DNA of 64,000 nucleotides from CAYNKA01 sp964397655 (lineage in GTDB: Bacteria; Spirochaetota; Spirochaetia; DTKZ01). The notes below the pieces were generated by a model. It made no database searches, had not been told where the DNA came from, and worked only from the letters and a program-made list of their open reading frames with translations. Positions 34,119-43,190 of this stretch are shown piece by piece (position 1 is the first letter of the stretch; the number at the start of each line of letters is the position of its first letter). The stretch is taken from positions 372,001 to 436,000 of the forward strand of contig CAYNKA010000002.1 of the NCBI GenBank assembly GCA_964397655.1, written 5' to 3'. Position numbers and translations under genes: made by a program.

Positions 34119-34136
34119 GGCGGTTCCGAAACCGCC
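34119..34136. repeat. small hairpin upstream of ileS
   Basis: GGCGGTT / AACCGCC with a 4-base loop, perfect. No T run follows on either strand, so it is not a clear terminator. It lies just before the ileS promoter. Confidence 0.4.
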
Positions 34137-34141
34137 TCCGA

Positions 34142-34170
34142 TTGACCCCGGAGGTTCTTTTAATTACTAT
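34142..34170 (+). promoter_or_regulatory. promoter of ileS
   Basis: TTGACC, 17 bases, TACTAT, followed by a leader of about 93 bases. I saw no T-box sequence in this leader. Confidence 0.5.
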
Positions 34171-34269
34171 AGAAAGGTCAAATCGGCATGAGGTGAACGA
34201 CCTTCCGATCTCATCGCTATTGGTAATTCGTTTAGGCACGGAAAGTTCCTGCGTCTCAAGGAGGACGAG

Positions 34270-37200
34270 TTGTACAAGCCGGTCGATCCAAAAGTGAGCT
34301 TCCCGAAGCTGGAAGAGGAAGTCCTGGAATTCTGGGAGAAAAATGACGTATTCAAGCGTTCGATTTCCCAAAGAAGGGGGGGCGAAGAATTCGTCTTCTA
34401 CGACGGCCCGCCCTTCGCCACCGGTCTTCCCCACTTCGGCCACTTCGTTCCCGGCACCATCAAGGACATCATCCCCCGCTACCAGACCATGAAGGGCAAG
34501 ATGGTCGAGCGCCGTTTCGGATGGGACTGCCACGGGCTCCCCGTGGAGTACGAGATGGAGAAGGAACTCGGCATCTCCGGCAAGCGGGAGATCGAGAAAT
34601 TCGGCATCGCCAAATTCAACGAGGCCTGCAGGTCCATCGTGCTCCGATATGTTCGCGAATGGCGCCGCATCGTCACCCGCATGGGCCGCTGGGTCGATTT
34701 CGACGACGACTACAAGACGATGGACCCGGACTACATGGAGTCCATCTGGTGGGTCGTGAAGCAGCTCTGGGAGAAGGGTCTCCTCTACGAGGGCTACTAC
34801 ATCCTCCCCTACTGCCCGCGCTGCTCCACCGTGCTCTCGAACCACGAGCTCAATCTCGGAGGCTACCAGGACGTCCACGACCCGGCGATCACGGTCAAAT
34901 TCAAGCTGAAGGACGAGAAGAACACCTTCATCCTCGCTTGGACCACCACGCCATGGACCCTGCCCTCGAACCTGGGCCTCGCCCTCGGCGCGGACATCGA
35001 CTACGTGAAGGTCGAGGACGACGAGGAATGTTACATCCTCGCGAAGGAGCGACTCGGGGCCTACTACAAGGATCCCGCCGCGTGCAGGATCGTCTGGACG
35101 AAGAAAGGCGCGGAGCTCGCCGGCCTCGTGTACGAGCCCCTCTTCCCCTACTTCAAGGACCTCGCGGCCAAGAACGCCTTCCGCGTCCTCACCGGCGACT
35201 TCGTGTCCACCGAGGACGGGACCGGCATCGTGCACATCGCGCCGGGCTTCGGCGAGGACGACTACCGGATCATGAAGGACACGGGCGTGCCCACGGTCTG
35301 CCCCGTGGACGAGGAATGCCGCTTCACCAAGGAGGTGCCGGACTACGCTGAGACCTTCGTCAAGGACGCCGACAAGGCGATCATCAAGAGGCTCAAGGAC
35401 GAGAGGAAGCTCGTCAAGCACGAGCAGTACCTCCACTCCTACCCCCACTGCTGGCGCTGCAAGAGCCCGCTCATCTACCGCGCCGTCTCCTCCTGGTTCG
35501 TGAACATCGCGAAGATCAAGGACCGGATGGTGGCCGCGAACCAGGAAATCTACTGGATGCCCGAGCACATCAAGGACGGCAGGTTCGGCAAATGGCTGGA
35601 GGGCGCCCGCGAATGGGCCATCTCGCGCAACCGCTACTGGGGCAACCCGATCCCGATATGGAAATGCGACTCCTGCGGCGGGCGGGAGTGCATCGGTTCG
35701 CGCGCCGAGCTCAAGGAGAAGTCCGGGAGGGACCTCGAGGACCTCCACAAGCACTTCGTCGACGACGTGACTTGGAAGTGCTCCTGCGGCGGCACGATGA
35801 AGAGGATCCCCGAGGTCCTCGACTGCTGGTTCGAATCCGGCTCCATGCCCTATGCGCAGAACCATTACCCCTTCGAGAACAAGAAGCACTTCGAGGAGCA
35901 TTACCCCGCGGATTTCATCTGCGAGAGCCTCGACCAGACCAGGGGCTGGTTCTACACGCTCCACATCCTGGCGACCGCCCTCTTCGACAAGCCCGCGTTC
36001 ATGCACAACATCACGAGCGGCCTCGTCCTCGCCTCTGACGGCAAGAAGATGTCCAAGTCCGCCAGGAATTACACCGATCCCGTGGACGTCATCAACACCT
36101 ACGGCGCCGAGGCGCTCCGGCTCTTCCTCATGCGGTCCGCGGTCGTCAAGGCCGAGGAGGCGCGGTACAACGACGAGGGCGTCAAGGAGACGCTCAAGAC
36201 CGTCATCATCCCGCTCTGGAACTCCTACAGCTTCTACGTCACCTACGCGAACATCGACGAGGCCGCGCCCTCGTCCGCGCCCGAGAGTCCCGCGAATCCC
36301 CTCGACCGCTGGATCCTCTCCGAGACCGAAAGGCTCGTCGCGGAGGTCTCCCGGGAACTCGACCGCTACGACCTCGTGCGGGCGATCGAGCCCATCGTGG
36401 ACTACATCGACGTGCTCAACAACTGGTACATCCGCAGATCGCGCAGGCGCTTCTGGAGGAGCGAAAGCGACCTCGACAAGAAGGAGGCCTACGAGACGCT
36501 CTGGCACGTCCTCGTGACCCTTTCCAAGGTCGCGGCCCCCATTCTTCCCTTCGTCTCCGAGGCCGTCTACCTCAACCTCAAGACCGAGGGCATGCCCGAT
36601 TCCGTCCATCTCGCGGACTACCCGGAGGCGCGCGAAGACAAGCGCGACCACATCCTGGAGCTCAAGATGGCGACGGTGCGCAAGGCGGTCTCCATGGGCC
36701 GCGCCATCCGCAGCATGCACGCCATCAAGACCCGCCAGCCCCTCAAGGCGCTTCACCTCGTGACGAAGAACCCCGAGGAGAAACGCATCCTCATCGAGAT
36801 GGAGGACATAATCCGCGAGGAACTCAACGTCAAGGAAGTCGTCTTCCGGGAGAACGAGGAGGACCTCGTCGAGTACAAGGCGAAGCCCAACTACCGGGTC
36901 CTCGGCAAAAGCCTCGGCAAGGACATGAAGGCGGCCGCGGAAAAGATCGAGGCCCTCTCCATGCGCGAGATTTCGCACCTGCTCGACGGCGCCACGCTCG
37001 ACATAGGCATCGACGGCCGAACCCTGGAGATCACCAAGGAGAGCGTCGAAGTCCGGCGCTTCGAGAAGGAGAACCTCAAGGTCCTCAACGAAGGCTCGCT
37101 CACCGTGGCGCTCGACCCGGAGATCACCGAGGACCTCAAGGCCGAGGGCGTGGTCAGGGACATCGTCCGGGGGGTGCAGACCCTCAGAAAGGACATGGGT

Positions 37201-37401
37201 CTGGACGTCACCGACCGGATCGACCTCTTCCTCGACGCCGAGGACCCCGAGGTGGAGGATTCCGTCGAGGAATACCGGGACTACCTCGCCGCGGAGACCC
37301 TGTCGACCTCGATCTCCTGGGAGAAGAAGGATTCATCGAGGCTCATCGAGTGCGGAGGGATGAAATGCCGCATCGCGCTTTCGAAGGCGAAGGGCGCCTG
37401 A
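34270..37401 (+). CDS. ileS: isoleucine--tRNA ligase
   Basis: This class I tRNA synthetase charges tRNA-Ile. The 1043-residue protein is of normal length for the eukaryote-like long type. It shows HIGH as 'PHFGHF' near residue 55, an editing domain in the 200-400 region, the 'ARNRYWGNPIPIW' stretch, and KMSKS as 'KKMSKSARN' near residue 595. An anticodon-binding domain follows. Translation starts at TTG with AAGGAGG five bases upstream; no better ATG exists before the conserved N-terminus. The 3' end overlaps the next gene by 37 bases. Confidence 0.97.
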   Translation: MYKPVDPKVSFPKLEEEVLEFWEKNDVFKRSISQRRGGEEFVFYDGPPFATGLPHFGHFVPGTIKDIIPRYQTMKGKMVERRFGWDCHGLPVEYEMEKELGISGKREIEKFGIAKFNEACRSIVLRYVREWRRIVTRMGRWVDFDDDYKTMDPDYMESIWWVVKQLWEKGLLYEGYYILPYCPRCSTVLSNHELNLGGYQDVHDPAITVKFKLKDEKNTFILAWTTTPWTLPSNLGLALGADIDYVKVEDDEECYILAKERLGAYYKDPAACRIVWTKKGAELAGLVYEPLFPYFKDLAAKNAFRVLTGDFVSTEDGTGIVHIAPGFGEDDYRIMKDTGVPTVCPVDEECRFTKEVPDYAETFVKDADKAIIKRLKDERKLVKHEQYLHSYPHCWRCKSPLIYRAVSSWFVNIAKIKDRMVAANQEIYWMPEHIKDGRFGKWLEGAREWAISRNRYWGNPIPIWKCDSCGGRECIGSRAELKEKSGRDLEDLHKHFVDDVTWKCSCGGTMKRIPEVLDCWFESGSMPYAQNHYPFENKKHFEEHYPADFICESLDQTRGWFYTLHILATALFDKPAFMHNITSGLVLASDGKKMSKSARNYTDPVDVINTYGAEALRLFLMRSAVVKAEEARYNDEGVKETLKTVIIPLWNSYSFYVTYANIDEAAPSSAPESPANPLDRWILSETERLVAEVSRELDRYDLVRAIEPIVDYIDVLNNWYIRRSRRRFWRSESDLDKKEAYETLWHVLVTLSKVAAPILPFVSEAVYLNLKTEGMPDSVHLADYPEAREDKRDHILELKMATVRKAVSMGRAIRSMHAIKTRQPLKALHLVTKNPEEKRILIEMEDIIREELNVKEVVFRENEEDLVEYKAKPNYRVLGKSLGKDMKAAAEKIEALSMREISHLLDGATLDIGIDGRTLEITKESVEVRRFEKENLKVLNEGSLTVALDPEITEDLKAEGVVRDIVRGVQTLRKDMGLDVTDRIDLFLDAEDPEVEDSVEEYRDYLAAETLSTSISWEKKDSSRLIECGGMKCRIALSKAKGA

Positions 37402-38291
37402 AGGCGGCCCTCGCTCTGGCCGTCGCCGCCGTTCTGGCCTTCGGCCTCGGGGCCTGCAGGACCCCGTCGCCCCCGGTCGTCCTGCCCCACGCCTCCCGGG
37501 CCCTCCCCGAGGGCAGGGACTTCTACTTCTTCCTTTCGGTGCCGAAGAACCGGGCCTTCCTCGAACGTTTCTTCCGGGAAAGCGGCCTCGCCTCCCGGGG
37601 CTCCGACTACCTCATCGCGAATTCCCGCCTCGTGTACGGCGCGGCTTCCATCGCCTCCGGCCGCGAGCCGGGCCTCGTGCTCGTCGCCGAGGGCGAATAT
37701 TCCAAGAGCCTGGTCGAATTCGGCATCCGGCTCGAATCGGGCTGGGAAGGCGTGGAACGCCGGACCGGCACGGGCTCGTTCCGCGCATTCCGGGAGAAGG
37801 CCACGGGCTTCGAGATCGCAGTCCCGAACGACAGTCTCATGATCCTCGCCGCCGGGAGCACGGCGGAATGCCTCGAGCGGATCGCGGTTCCCGCGGCTGA
37901 CGCACTCCCACGGGGGGCGGCCGCCGAATTCGAGTCGCATGCGGCCGCGGCCTTTCTCCCGACGCCGGCGGAGACCGTGATCGGCCTCGCGAGTCCCTCC
38001 GCGCCGGCGTTCGACCGACTCTACCTCTTCGCGGACGCGGGGAGCTCGTCCTACGACCTCTCCGGCAGGCTTTCGGTCCGGGACGAGCGGGACGGCAGGG
38101 CCCTGGCCTCGGTGCTCAAGCTCTTCCTCGCGGAAAAGATGGCGCAGCAGGGCTTCGATCTGGAGAATACGCGGAGGCGGCTCGGGATCGAGCATCGGGG
38201 AACGATCCTCGCATTTTCCGGCTTCGTCTTTCCCGAGGACGACCTCGCGGCCATCCTCGTAGCCCTGCTCAAGAAAGGAAGGATCCCATGA
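37365..38291 (+). CDS. predicted lipoprotein of unknown function
   Basis: This 308-residue protein begins with a basic leader, a hydrophobic segment and a lipobox 'FGLGAC', so it is lipid-anchored. The rest alternates strand and helix, rich in Ala, Glu and Phe; I recognise no domain. GGAGGG lies five bases before the ATG at 37365; a GTG 15 bases earlier is less likely. It lies inside an ileS-hisH transcript, overlapping ileS by 37 bases and hisH by 4 (ATGA). The coupling with housekeeping genes is not explained. Confidence 0.65.
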   Translation: MPHRAFEGEGRLKAALALAVAAVLAFGLGACRTPSPPVVLPHASRALPEGRDFYFFLSVPKNRAFLERFFRESGLASRGSDYLIANSRLVYGAASIASGREPGLVLVAEGEYSKSLVEFGIRLESGWEGVERRTGTGSFRAFREKATGFEIAVPNDSLMILAAGSTAECLERIAVPAADALPRGAAAEFESHAAAAFLPTPAETVIGLASPSAPAFDRLYLFADAGSSSYDLSGRLSVRDERDGRALASVLKLFLAEKMAQQGFDLENTRRRLGIEHRGTILAFSGFVFPEDDLAAILVALLKKGRIP

Positions 38292-38896
38292 CCATAGGCG
38301 TGATGGACTACAAGGCGGGCAACTTGAGGAGCGTCGAGACCGCGCTCAGGTCCTTCGGCGTCGCCTTCACGGTATCGGGAGACCCGGACGTTCTCGAGAA
38401 ATGCGACAAGCTCGTGATCCCCGGCGACGGGGAGGCGCTCGCCGCCATGACGGTCCTGAACGAAACCGGCCTCGGCGAGGTGATCCGCTCCGCCTTCGGG
38501 CGGGGAAAACCCATCCTCGGCATCTGCATCGGCTGCCAGATCGTCATGGACCGGTCAGAGGAGCGCGACACCTCGTGCCTCGGTCTCGTACCCGGGGAAG
38601 TGAAGCGTTTTCCGAAGACGCCGGGCCTCAAGGTCCCCCACATGGGCTGGAACCAGGTGCACCACGGAGGCTCCCACCCCATCTTCGACGGCGTACCCGA
38701 GGACTCTGCCTGCTATTTCGTCCACTCCTTCTATCCGGTCCCGAAGGACCCTCGGGACGCGATCGCCTCCACCGAATACGGACTCGTCTTCGCCTCGGCT
38801 CTTGCCAAGGGCAGCCTCGTGGCGCTCCAGTTCCACCCGGAGAAGTCGGCGGCGCCCGGCCTCAGGATGGTGGAGAATTTCGCGAAAAGGCTCTAG
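38288..38896 (+). CDS. hisH: imidazole glycerol phosphate synthase glutaminase subunit
   Basis: HisH supplies ammonia to HisF for the fifth step of histidine synthesis. The 202-residue class I glutaminase has 'GVMDYKAGNLRSV', a nucleophile elbow 'GICIGCQ' (usual form GICLGMQ, catalytic first Cys kept), 'PHMGWNQV', 'YFVHSFY' and the His-Glu pair in 'FHPEKS'. It overlaps the upstream lipoprotein gene by ATGA. HisF is encoded 12 kb away, which is unusual because the two form one enzyme. Confidence 0.92.
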   Translation: MTIGVMDYKAGNLRSVETALRSFGVAFTVSGDPDVLEKCDKLVIPGDGEALAAMTVLNETGLGEVIRSAFGRGKPILGICIGCQIVMDRSEERDTSCLGLVPGEVKRFPKTPGLKVPHMGWNQVHHGGSHPIFDGVPEDSACYFVHSFYPVPKDPRDAIASTEYGLVFASALAKGSLVALQFHPEKSAAPGLRMVENFAKRL

Positions 38897-39303
38897 GGCG
38901 GTCGATCGAGGCAGCCGACGCAGGTCCGTACGGCGTTGACGAGATCCTCGTGGCTCCAGGGCTTCTTGATGAAGGCGTCCAGCCTCACTTCCCTCTTCGC
39001 GATCTCGATCGCCTCGTCGTCTGCGTGGCCGGAGATGATGATGCATCTGACGTCCGGACGGGCGGCCTTAACCCGGGCGAGGAACACGTCTCCCTTGGTT
39101 TCCGGCATGAGCCAGTCGGAAATGATGAGAATGATCCTGACCCCTTCCCCGGACAGCTCGTCGATGATCTCAAGGGCGGCCTTCGCGTTCAGAGCCGTTT
39201 CGATCACGTACTCGTCCCCGAACTCCCCCATCAGCTCCTGTTTCATGGCGAGCAGGATGATGGCTTCGTCATCGACGCAGAGAATGGCCCTGTCGGGTTT
39301 CAT
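38893..39303 (-). CDS. single-domain response regulator
   Basis: This 136-residue CheY-like receiver has 'ILCVDDEAII' (acidic pair), phospho-acceptor Asp in 'LIISDWLMPETKG', and 'FIKKPW' with the conserved Lys. No output domain. The start lies inside the end of the upstream kinase gene (35-base overlap), so kinase and regulator form a two-component pair. The 3' end overlaps hisH by 4 bases. Confidence 0.9.
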   Translation of the reverse strand: MKPDRAILCVDDEAIILLAMKQELMGEFGDEYVIETALNAKAALEIIDELSGEGVRIILIISDWLMPETKGDVFLARVKAARPDVRCIIISGHADDEAIEIAKREVRLDAFIKKPWSHEDLVNAVRTCVGCLDRPP

Positions 39304-41145
39304 GGTCCGATTCCTTCCTCAAATGCACCGTGAATCGAGTGTTCCCGGGACGGCTTTCGAAGTCGATCCTGCCGCCTATCTTCTCCATAACCCTCTTGCA
39401 GATGTCCAATCCGAGGCCGGTCCCTTCTCCCGGCATCTTCGTGGTGAAGAACGGCTCGAAGACCCTGCCGCGTATCTCCTCCGGTATGCCCGGTCCGTCG
39501 TCGATTATCGCGACCCTCACTTCGTCTTCGTCCTCCTCGAGCTCCAGTTCGAGGCGGCCGCGATACCCCATCGCCTGGAGGGCGTTGCTGATCAGACTCA
39601 TCCAGACTTGTTTGAGCTGGTTCTCGAACGCCGGGACTTCGGAGACATTCCGATACCTGCGGACGATTTCGACTCCGTGTTTCGTCTGATTGCGGAAAAG
39701 CCTGAGCACCTCTTCGAGCCCCGACTCGACGTTCACCGGGGACCTTCGATCCCGAGGGTTGCGCTGGATGTAGATATTAAGGGCGTCCACCACCTTGAAG
39801 GACTTTTCCGCCGCCTCCCGGATTATTTCGTCCGAGCGGTAGTAGGTGGAAAGCTGGTACAGCGTCTCGATCAATCCGGAGATGCGTTCCATTCCCGCCA
39901 AGGCCGAAATTTCCTCACTTGTCAGGATGATTCCGCAGTCGACAAGATGGTCGGCGAGAAGAGCGGCATGTCGGACGCCGCGCTCTTCCAGGGCCTTTTT
40001 GTACGCCCTCTTCAACTCACGGAGGCCCTCGCTCCCCTCCTGGTTCGGATGGATCTTCATCCTCTTCAGAAGATCGAGGAAAACCCGCTCCTCTTCGTCG
40101 TCAAGGGAACGATATTGGGACAGGATCTTCGGCAGCCTCTTCGTAAGCCTCCCTTCCGCGACGGCCGCGGAAAGGATGGCGCCCAGGGGGTTGTTGAGAC
40201 CGTGGGCGATGCCCGCGATGAGCTGTCCCAAGGCTGCCATTTTTTCCGAGACCAGCACCTGGGCCTGGGTTTCCCTGAGTTCCCGGAGGGTTTTCGCGAG
40301 GACCTCGTTCGCTTCGGAGAGCTGGACCGTCCGTTCCTTCACCCTGTTTTCCATCTGCGCGTACAGGGCCCGGTTCTCCTCCTCGACCTTCCGCCGATCC
40401 GACACGTCGATGCCGAATCCCATCAAATAACGCCGGCCGCCGCTTTCCAGCTTGGCGCCGGTCATGAGGAAGTGGATGAGCCTTCCGTCCTTTGCCACGA
40501 GCGGAGCCTCGATCGAGTTGAGCCCGGTCTTCATGGCCACCTCGATCGCCTCCCTCACGGCGTTTTCGGCCTCGGGCACGTGCCATTCCATGATGTAGCG
40601 CCCATCGATCTCTCCCGGGCCGAAACCGAGAAGGATCTCGTGATTCTTGTTCCATCGGACGAGACGGAGTTCGGGGTAGCTGTATAGATAGAATATGCCC
40701 GGGAGACTGTCGATGAGCGTCTTGGAGAAGAGCTGTTCGAGACGAAGCCGCTCAGCCGCTCTTTTCCGCTCGGTCATGTCGAGGATGATGAACTGGAACA
40801 GATCCCTTCCGCCGAAACCGAAAGGCGAAAGATGGACCTCCGCGTCCCAGACTTCTCCGTTCGGCCGGAGCAACCTCCAGTCGAACACCGCCGGTCCCCC
40901 TCCGTCACGGACATCGCCCGCTTGAGGGAGGCGGGACTCGAGGCCTCGCCGTCGTACTGCGTCGGCGTCGAAAAGTCCGTCGGCTTCCTCCCGATGAGAT
41001 CCTCCCGGCGGGAACAGCCGAAGATCCTCACCGCGGCGTCATTGCAGTCCGTGAACTCGAGAGACGACGCATCGACGACGACCTTCGGAATCGGTGAAAT
41101 CTCGAACAGTTTCTCGTAATACGCTTCGTTCTTCGTTCGCTTCAT
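39269..41145 (-). CDS. PAS sensor histidine kinase, reading frame broken by a one-base shift
   Basis: The gene starts at 41145 (MKRTKNEAYYEKLFEISPIP) with a PAS domain. At a C run on the plus strand (40896-40900) the frame ends; it resumes one frame over with 'VFDWRLLRPNGEVWDAEVHL' and stays open to 39269. One more base in the run would give a smooth 'TEGGPAVFDW' join. Downstream come a second PAS domain, an H-box 'GIAHGLNNPLGAI' and a long helical insertion. The HATPase domain has 'SLISNALQAM', 'DDGPGIPEE' and 'GTGLGLDICKRV'. Kinase and downstream regulator overlap. Whether the shift is real, a phase-variable run or a sequencing error is open. Confidence 0.8.
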
Positions 41146-41226
41146 CCTTCACCGCTCAGGAAAGTAATAGACGAAAGTTCGGGGGAAGGAGGCTGCGCTG
41201 AACCGCTCTCCCCATATCATACGATA

Positions 41227-41255
41227 ATACTAATAAATCTTCCCCGGATTGACAA
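41227..41255 (-). promoter_or_regulatory. promoter of the kinase/regulator pair
   Basis: Minus strand TTGTCA, 17 bases, TAGTAT, about 80 bases before the kinase ATG. Confidence 0.55.
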
Positions 41256-41424
41256 AGACGACGGGCCCCGCGGATTCCATTTCCCGGCGGAAAAAGCGGG
41301 AATTCCTCGGATTTCTTCTTGACTATCCCACCTCATCCATGAATTTTAATAGATGGAATAAAAGTTCCACCCCGCGAGCCGGGCGGCGGCGGATTTCTCA
41401 TCCGGAACCCAGGAGGACACCGCA

Positions 41425-43110
41425 ATGAAGCACCCCGAGTCGGGAATCATCGTGATCGTCGTTCAGCAGGTCGTGACCAAAGGACTGATGGCCGCGGCGG
41501 TCACCCTCGCCCTTCCGCGGCCCGTTGCCTACGCGATGCTCGCGGCCGCGGCGGCGATCGACGTCATTTTCCTCCGTCACGTCCTGAGGACCCTGAAAGG
41601 CAGGTTCGAGCGGGTCGAAAAGGTCGTGCTCGCCCGGCTGGGCGGCCGCGATGCGGCGGCGGAAGGGGCGGCGGCGATCCTGGAGAACCACATGACCGCG
41701 TGCCAGAGGGCGAGGAGCGACACGCAGAGGCTGCTCCGCGACAACAAGAAGAACTCGCTCGATTTCAGCGAGAGCCTCAAGGAATCGGTCTACACGACGA
41801 CGAAGATCAACGGCAGCGTCCTCGCAATCCACGACAAGATCGAAGCCCTGAACCAGGACATCCTGAACAGCCTGGCCGCGGTCGAGGAGATAACCCAGAC
41901 CATCCTTTCCTTCGGGCGCCAGATCGACGAACAGTCCAGCTCCGTCGTGGAGACCTCAGCGGCCATAGAGGAGATGGACGCCTCCATCAACAACGTCAGG
42001 GGCATCACGGAGAAGAAGGGAACGGCTTCCTCCGCCCTGGTGGAGCGGACAATAGAAGGCAGGAACCAGATGACCGAGATGAGCAAGGTCATCGACTCGA
42101 TCAACAGCAACATCGACTCCGTCCAGGAGATCATCAAGGTGATCAACAACATCGCCACCCAGACGAACCTGCTTTCGATGAACGCCGCCATCGAGGCAGC
42201 CCACGCGGGAGAATCGGGCAAGGGCTTCGCCGTCGTGGCGGCCGAGATCAGAAAGCTCTCCGAGTCCACCGGAACGAACGCCAAACTGATCGGCAAGACC
42301 CTGAAGACGATCATCGAGAACATCAGGGCGGTGAAGGAGTTCAGCGCCACGAATCTCGATTCCTACGAACGGATAACCGGCGAGGCCAAGCTCATGGCGG
42401 ACGCCTTCCGGGAAATAAACATGGCCACCTCGGAGCTGAGCCAGGGGAGCAACGAGATCGTGAAGGCGACCCAGCTCCTTATCAACGTGACCACCTCGAT
42501 AAAGGACGGCTCCAAGGAGATATCCCTGAGCTCGGAGGAGATCAGGAATTCGATCCAGAGGATCGTCGACGCCAGCAGGGAAAGCGGCGCCGAGACTTCG
42601 AGGATAGCCGATGTCGCCCAGGCCCTGAACGTGGTCTTCCTGAAGATATCCGAGACCTTCCTGAAGTACGAGGAGACGGTCCTCAGGATCAGGACCTTCC
42701 AGGACTTCGAATTCGGCGGAGGAAGGGACTCGAAGGACTTCAGCGTCGTCCCCATCATGCTGCAGCACCTGCTCTGGGTCATCCGGGCGAGGGGCGTGAT
42801 CGACAAGAAGCTCGACATCGACGCGGCGTCCATCACCGATCATACCGCCTGCCACCTTGGGAAATGGATCAAGGACGGGGCCCCGGACCGCCTTCGGAAC
42901 CAGGACGGGTTCCGCAAGCTGGAAAAGGACCACGAAAAGCTCCACGGTCTCGTGCGGGACATCATCGGATCGGCCGGCCGAACGGAGAGGACCGAACTGG
43001 AACGGAAATACGACCAGCTCCTCGATTGCTCCCGGACGATCATTGCCGAACTCCTCGCGATCGACGGATCCCTCGACGGCGGACGGGAAGAACGCCGCGA
43101 GACCGCGTAA
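41425..43110 (+). CDS. methyl-accepting chemotaxis protein with CZB domain
   Basis: This 561-residue chemoreceptor-like protein has one or two short hydrophobic segments near the N-terminus (about 8-50) and no periplasmic sensor domain. A long coiled-coil signalling domain follows, with the hairpin tip 'NNIATQTNLLSMNAAIEAAHAGESGKGFAVVA' in parts. The C-terminal CZB domain (about 450-550) shows 'DHTACHLGKWI' and spaced His residues that bind zinc, a module for sensing zinc or hypochlorite. ATG follows an AGGAGG. The receptor probably senses a cytoplasmic signal. Confidence 0.92.
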   Translation: MKHPESGIIVIVVQQVVTKGLMAAAVTLALPRPVAYAMLAAAAAIDVIFLRHVLRTLKGRFERVEKVVLARLGGRDAAAEGAAAILENHMTACQRARSDTQRLLRDNKKNSLDFSESLKESVYTTTKINGSVLAIHDKIEALNQDILNSLAAVEEITQTILSFGRQIDEQSSSVVETSAAIEEMDASINNVRGITEKKGTASSALVERTIEGRNQMTEMSKVIDSINSNIDSVQEIIKVINNIATQTNLLSMNAAIEAAHAGESGKGFAVVAAEIRKLSESTGTNAKLIGKTLKTIIENIRAVKEFSATNLDSYERITGEAKLMADAFREINMATSELSQGSNEIVKATQLLINVTTSIKDGSKEISLSSEEIRNSIQRIVDASRESGAETSRIADVAQALNVVFLKISETFLKYEETVLRIRTFQDFEFGGGRDSKDFSVVPIMLQHLLWVIRARGVIDKKLDIDAASITDHTACHLGKWIKDGAPDRLRNQDGFRKLEKDHEKLHGLVRDIIGSAGRTERTELERKYDQLLDCSRTIIAELLAIDGSLDGGREERRETA

Positions 43111-43146
43111 ACCGCCCGAACCCGTCCGGTTCGCCGCTTCCCCCGG

Positions 43147-43190
43147 AGAGCCTCCTTCGTTTATAATGAGCCCATGATCAAGGAGGCTCT
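43147..43190 (+). promoter_or_regulatory. 11-base perfect inverted repeat around a -10 box, covering the ribosome-binding site
   Basis: AGAGCCTCCTT (43147-43157) and its exact complement AAGGAGGCTCT (43180-43190) flank TATAAT at 43162-43167. The right arm contains the Shine-Dalgarno sequence and touches the ATG at 43191. No good -35 is seen. Confidence 0.6.

Noticed and set aside
34060..36978. A 972-codon open frame on the minus strand across ileS
   Set aside because: It is the antisense shadow of ileS in high-G+C DNA; the ileS motifs are unambiguous and the antisense product is a Val/Asp/Gly-rich string with no domain.
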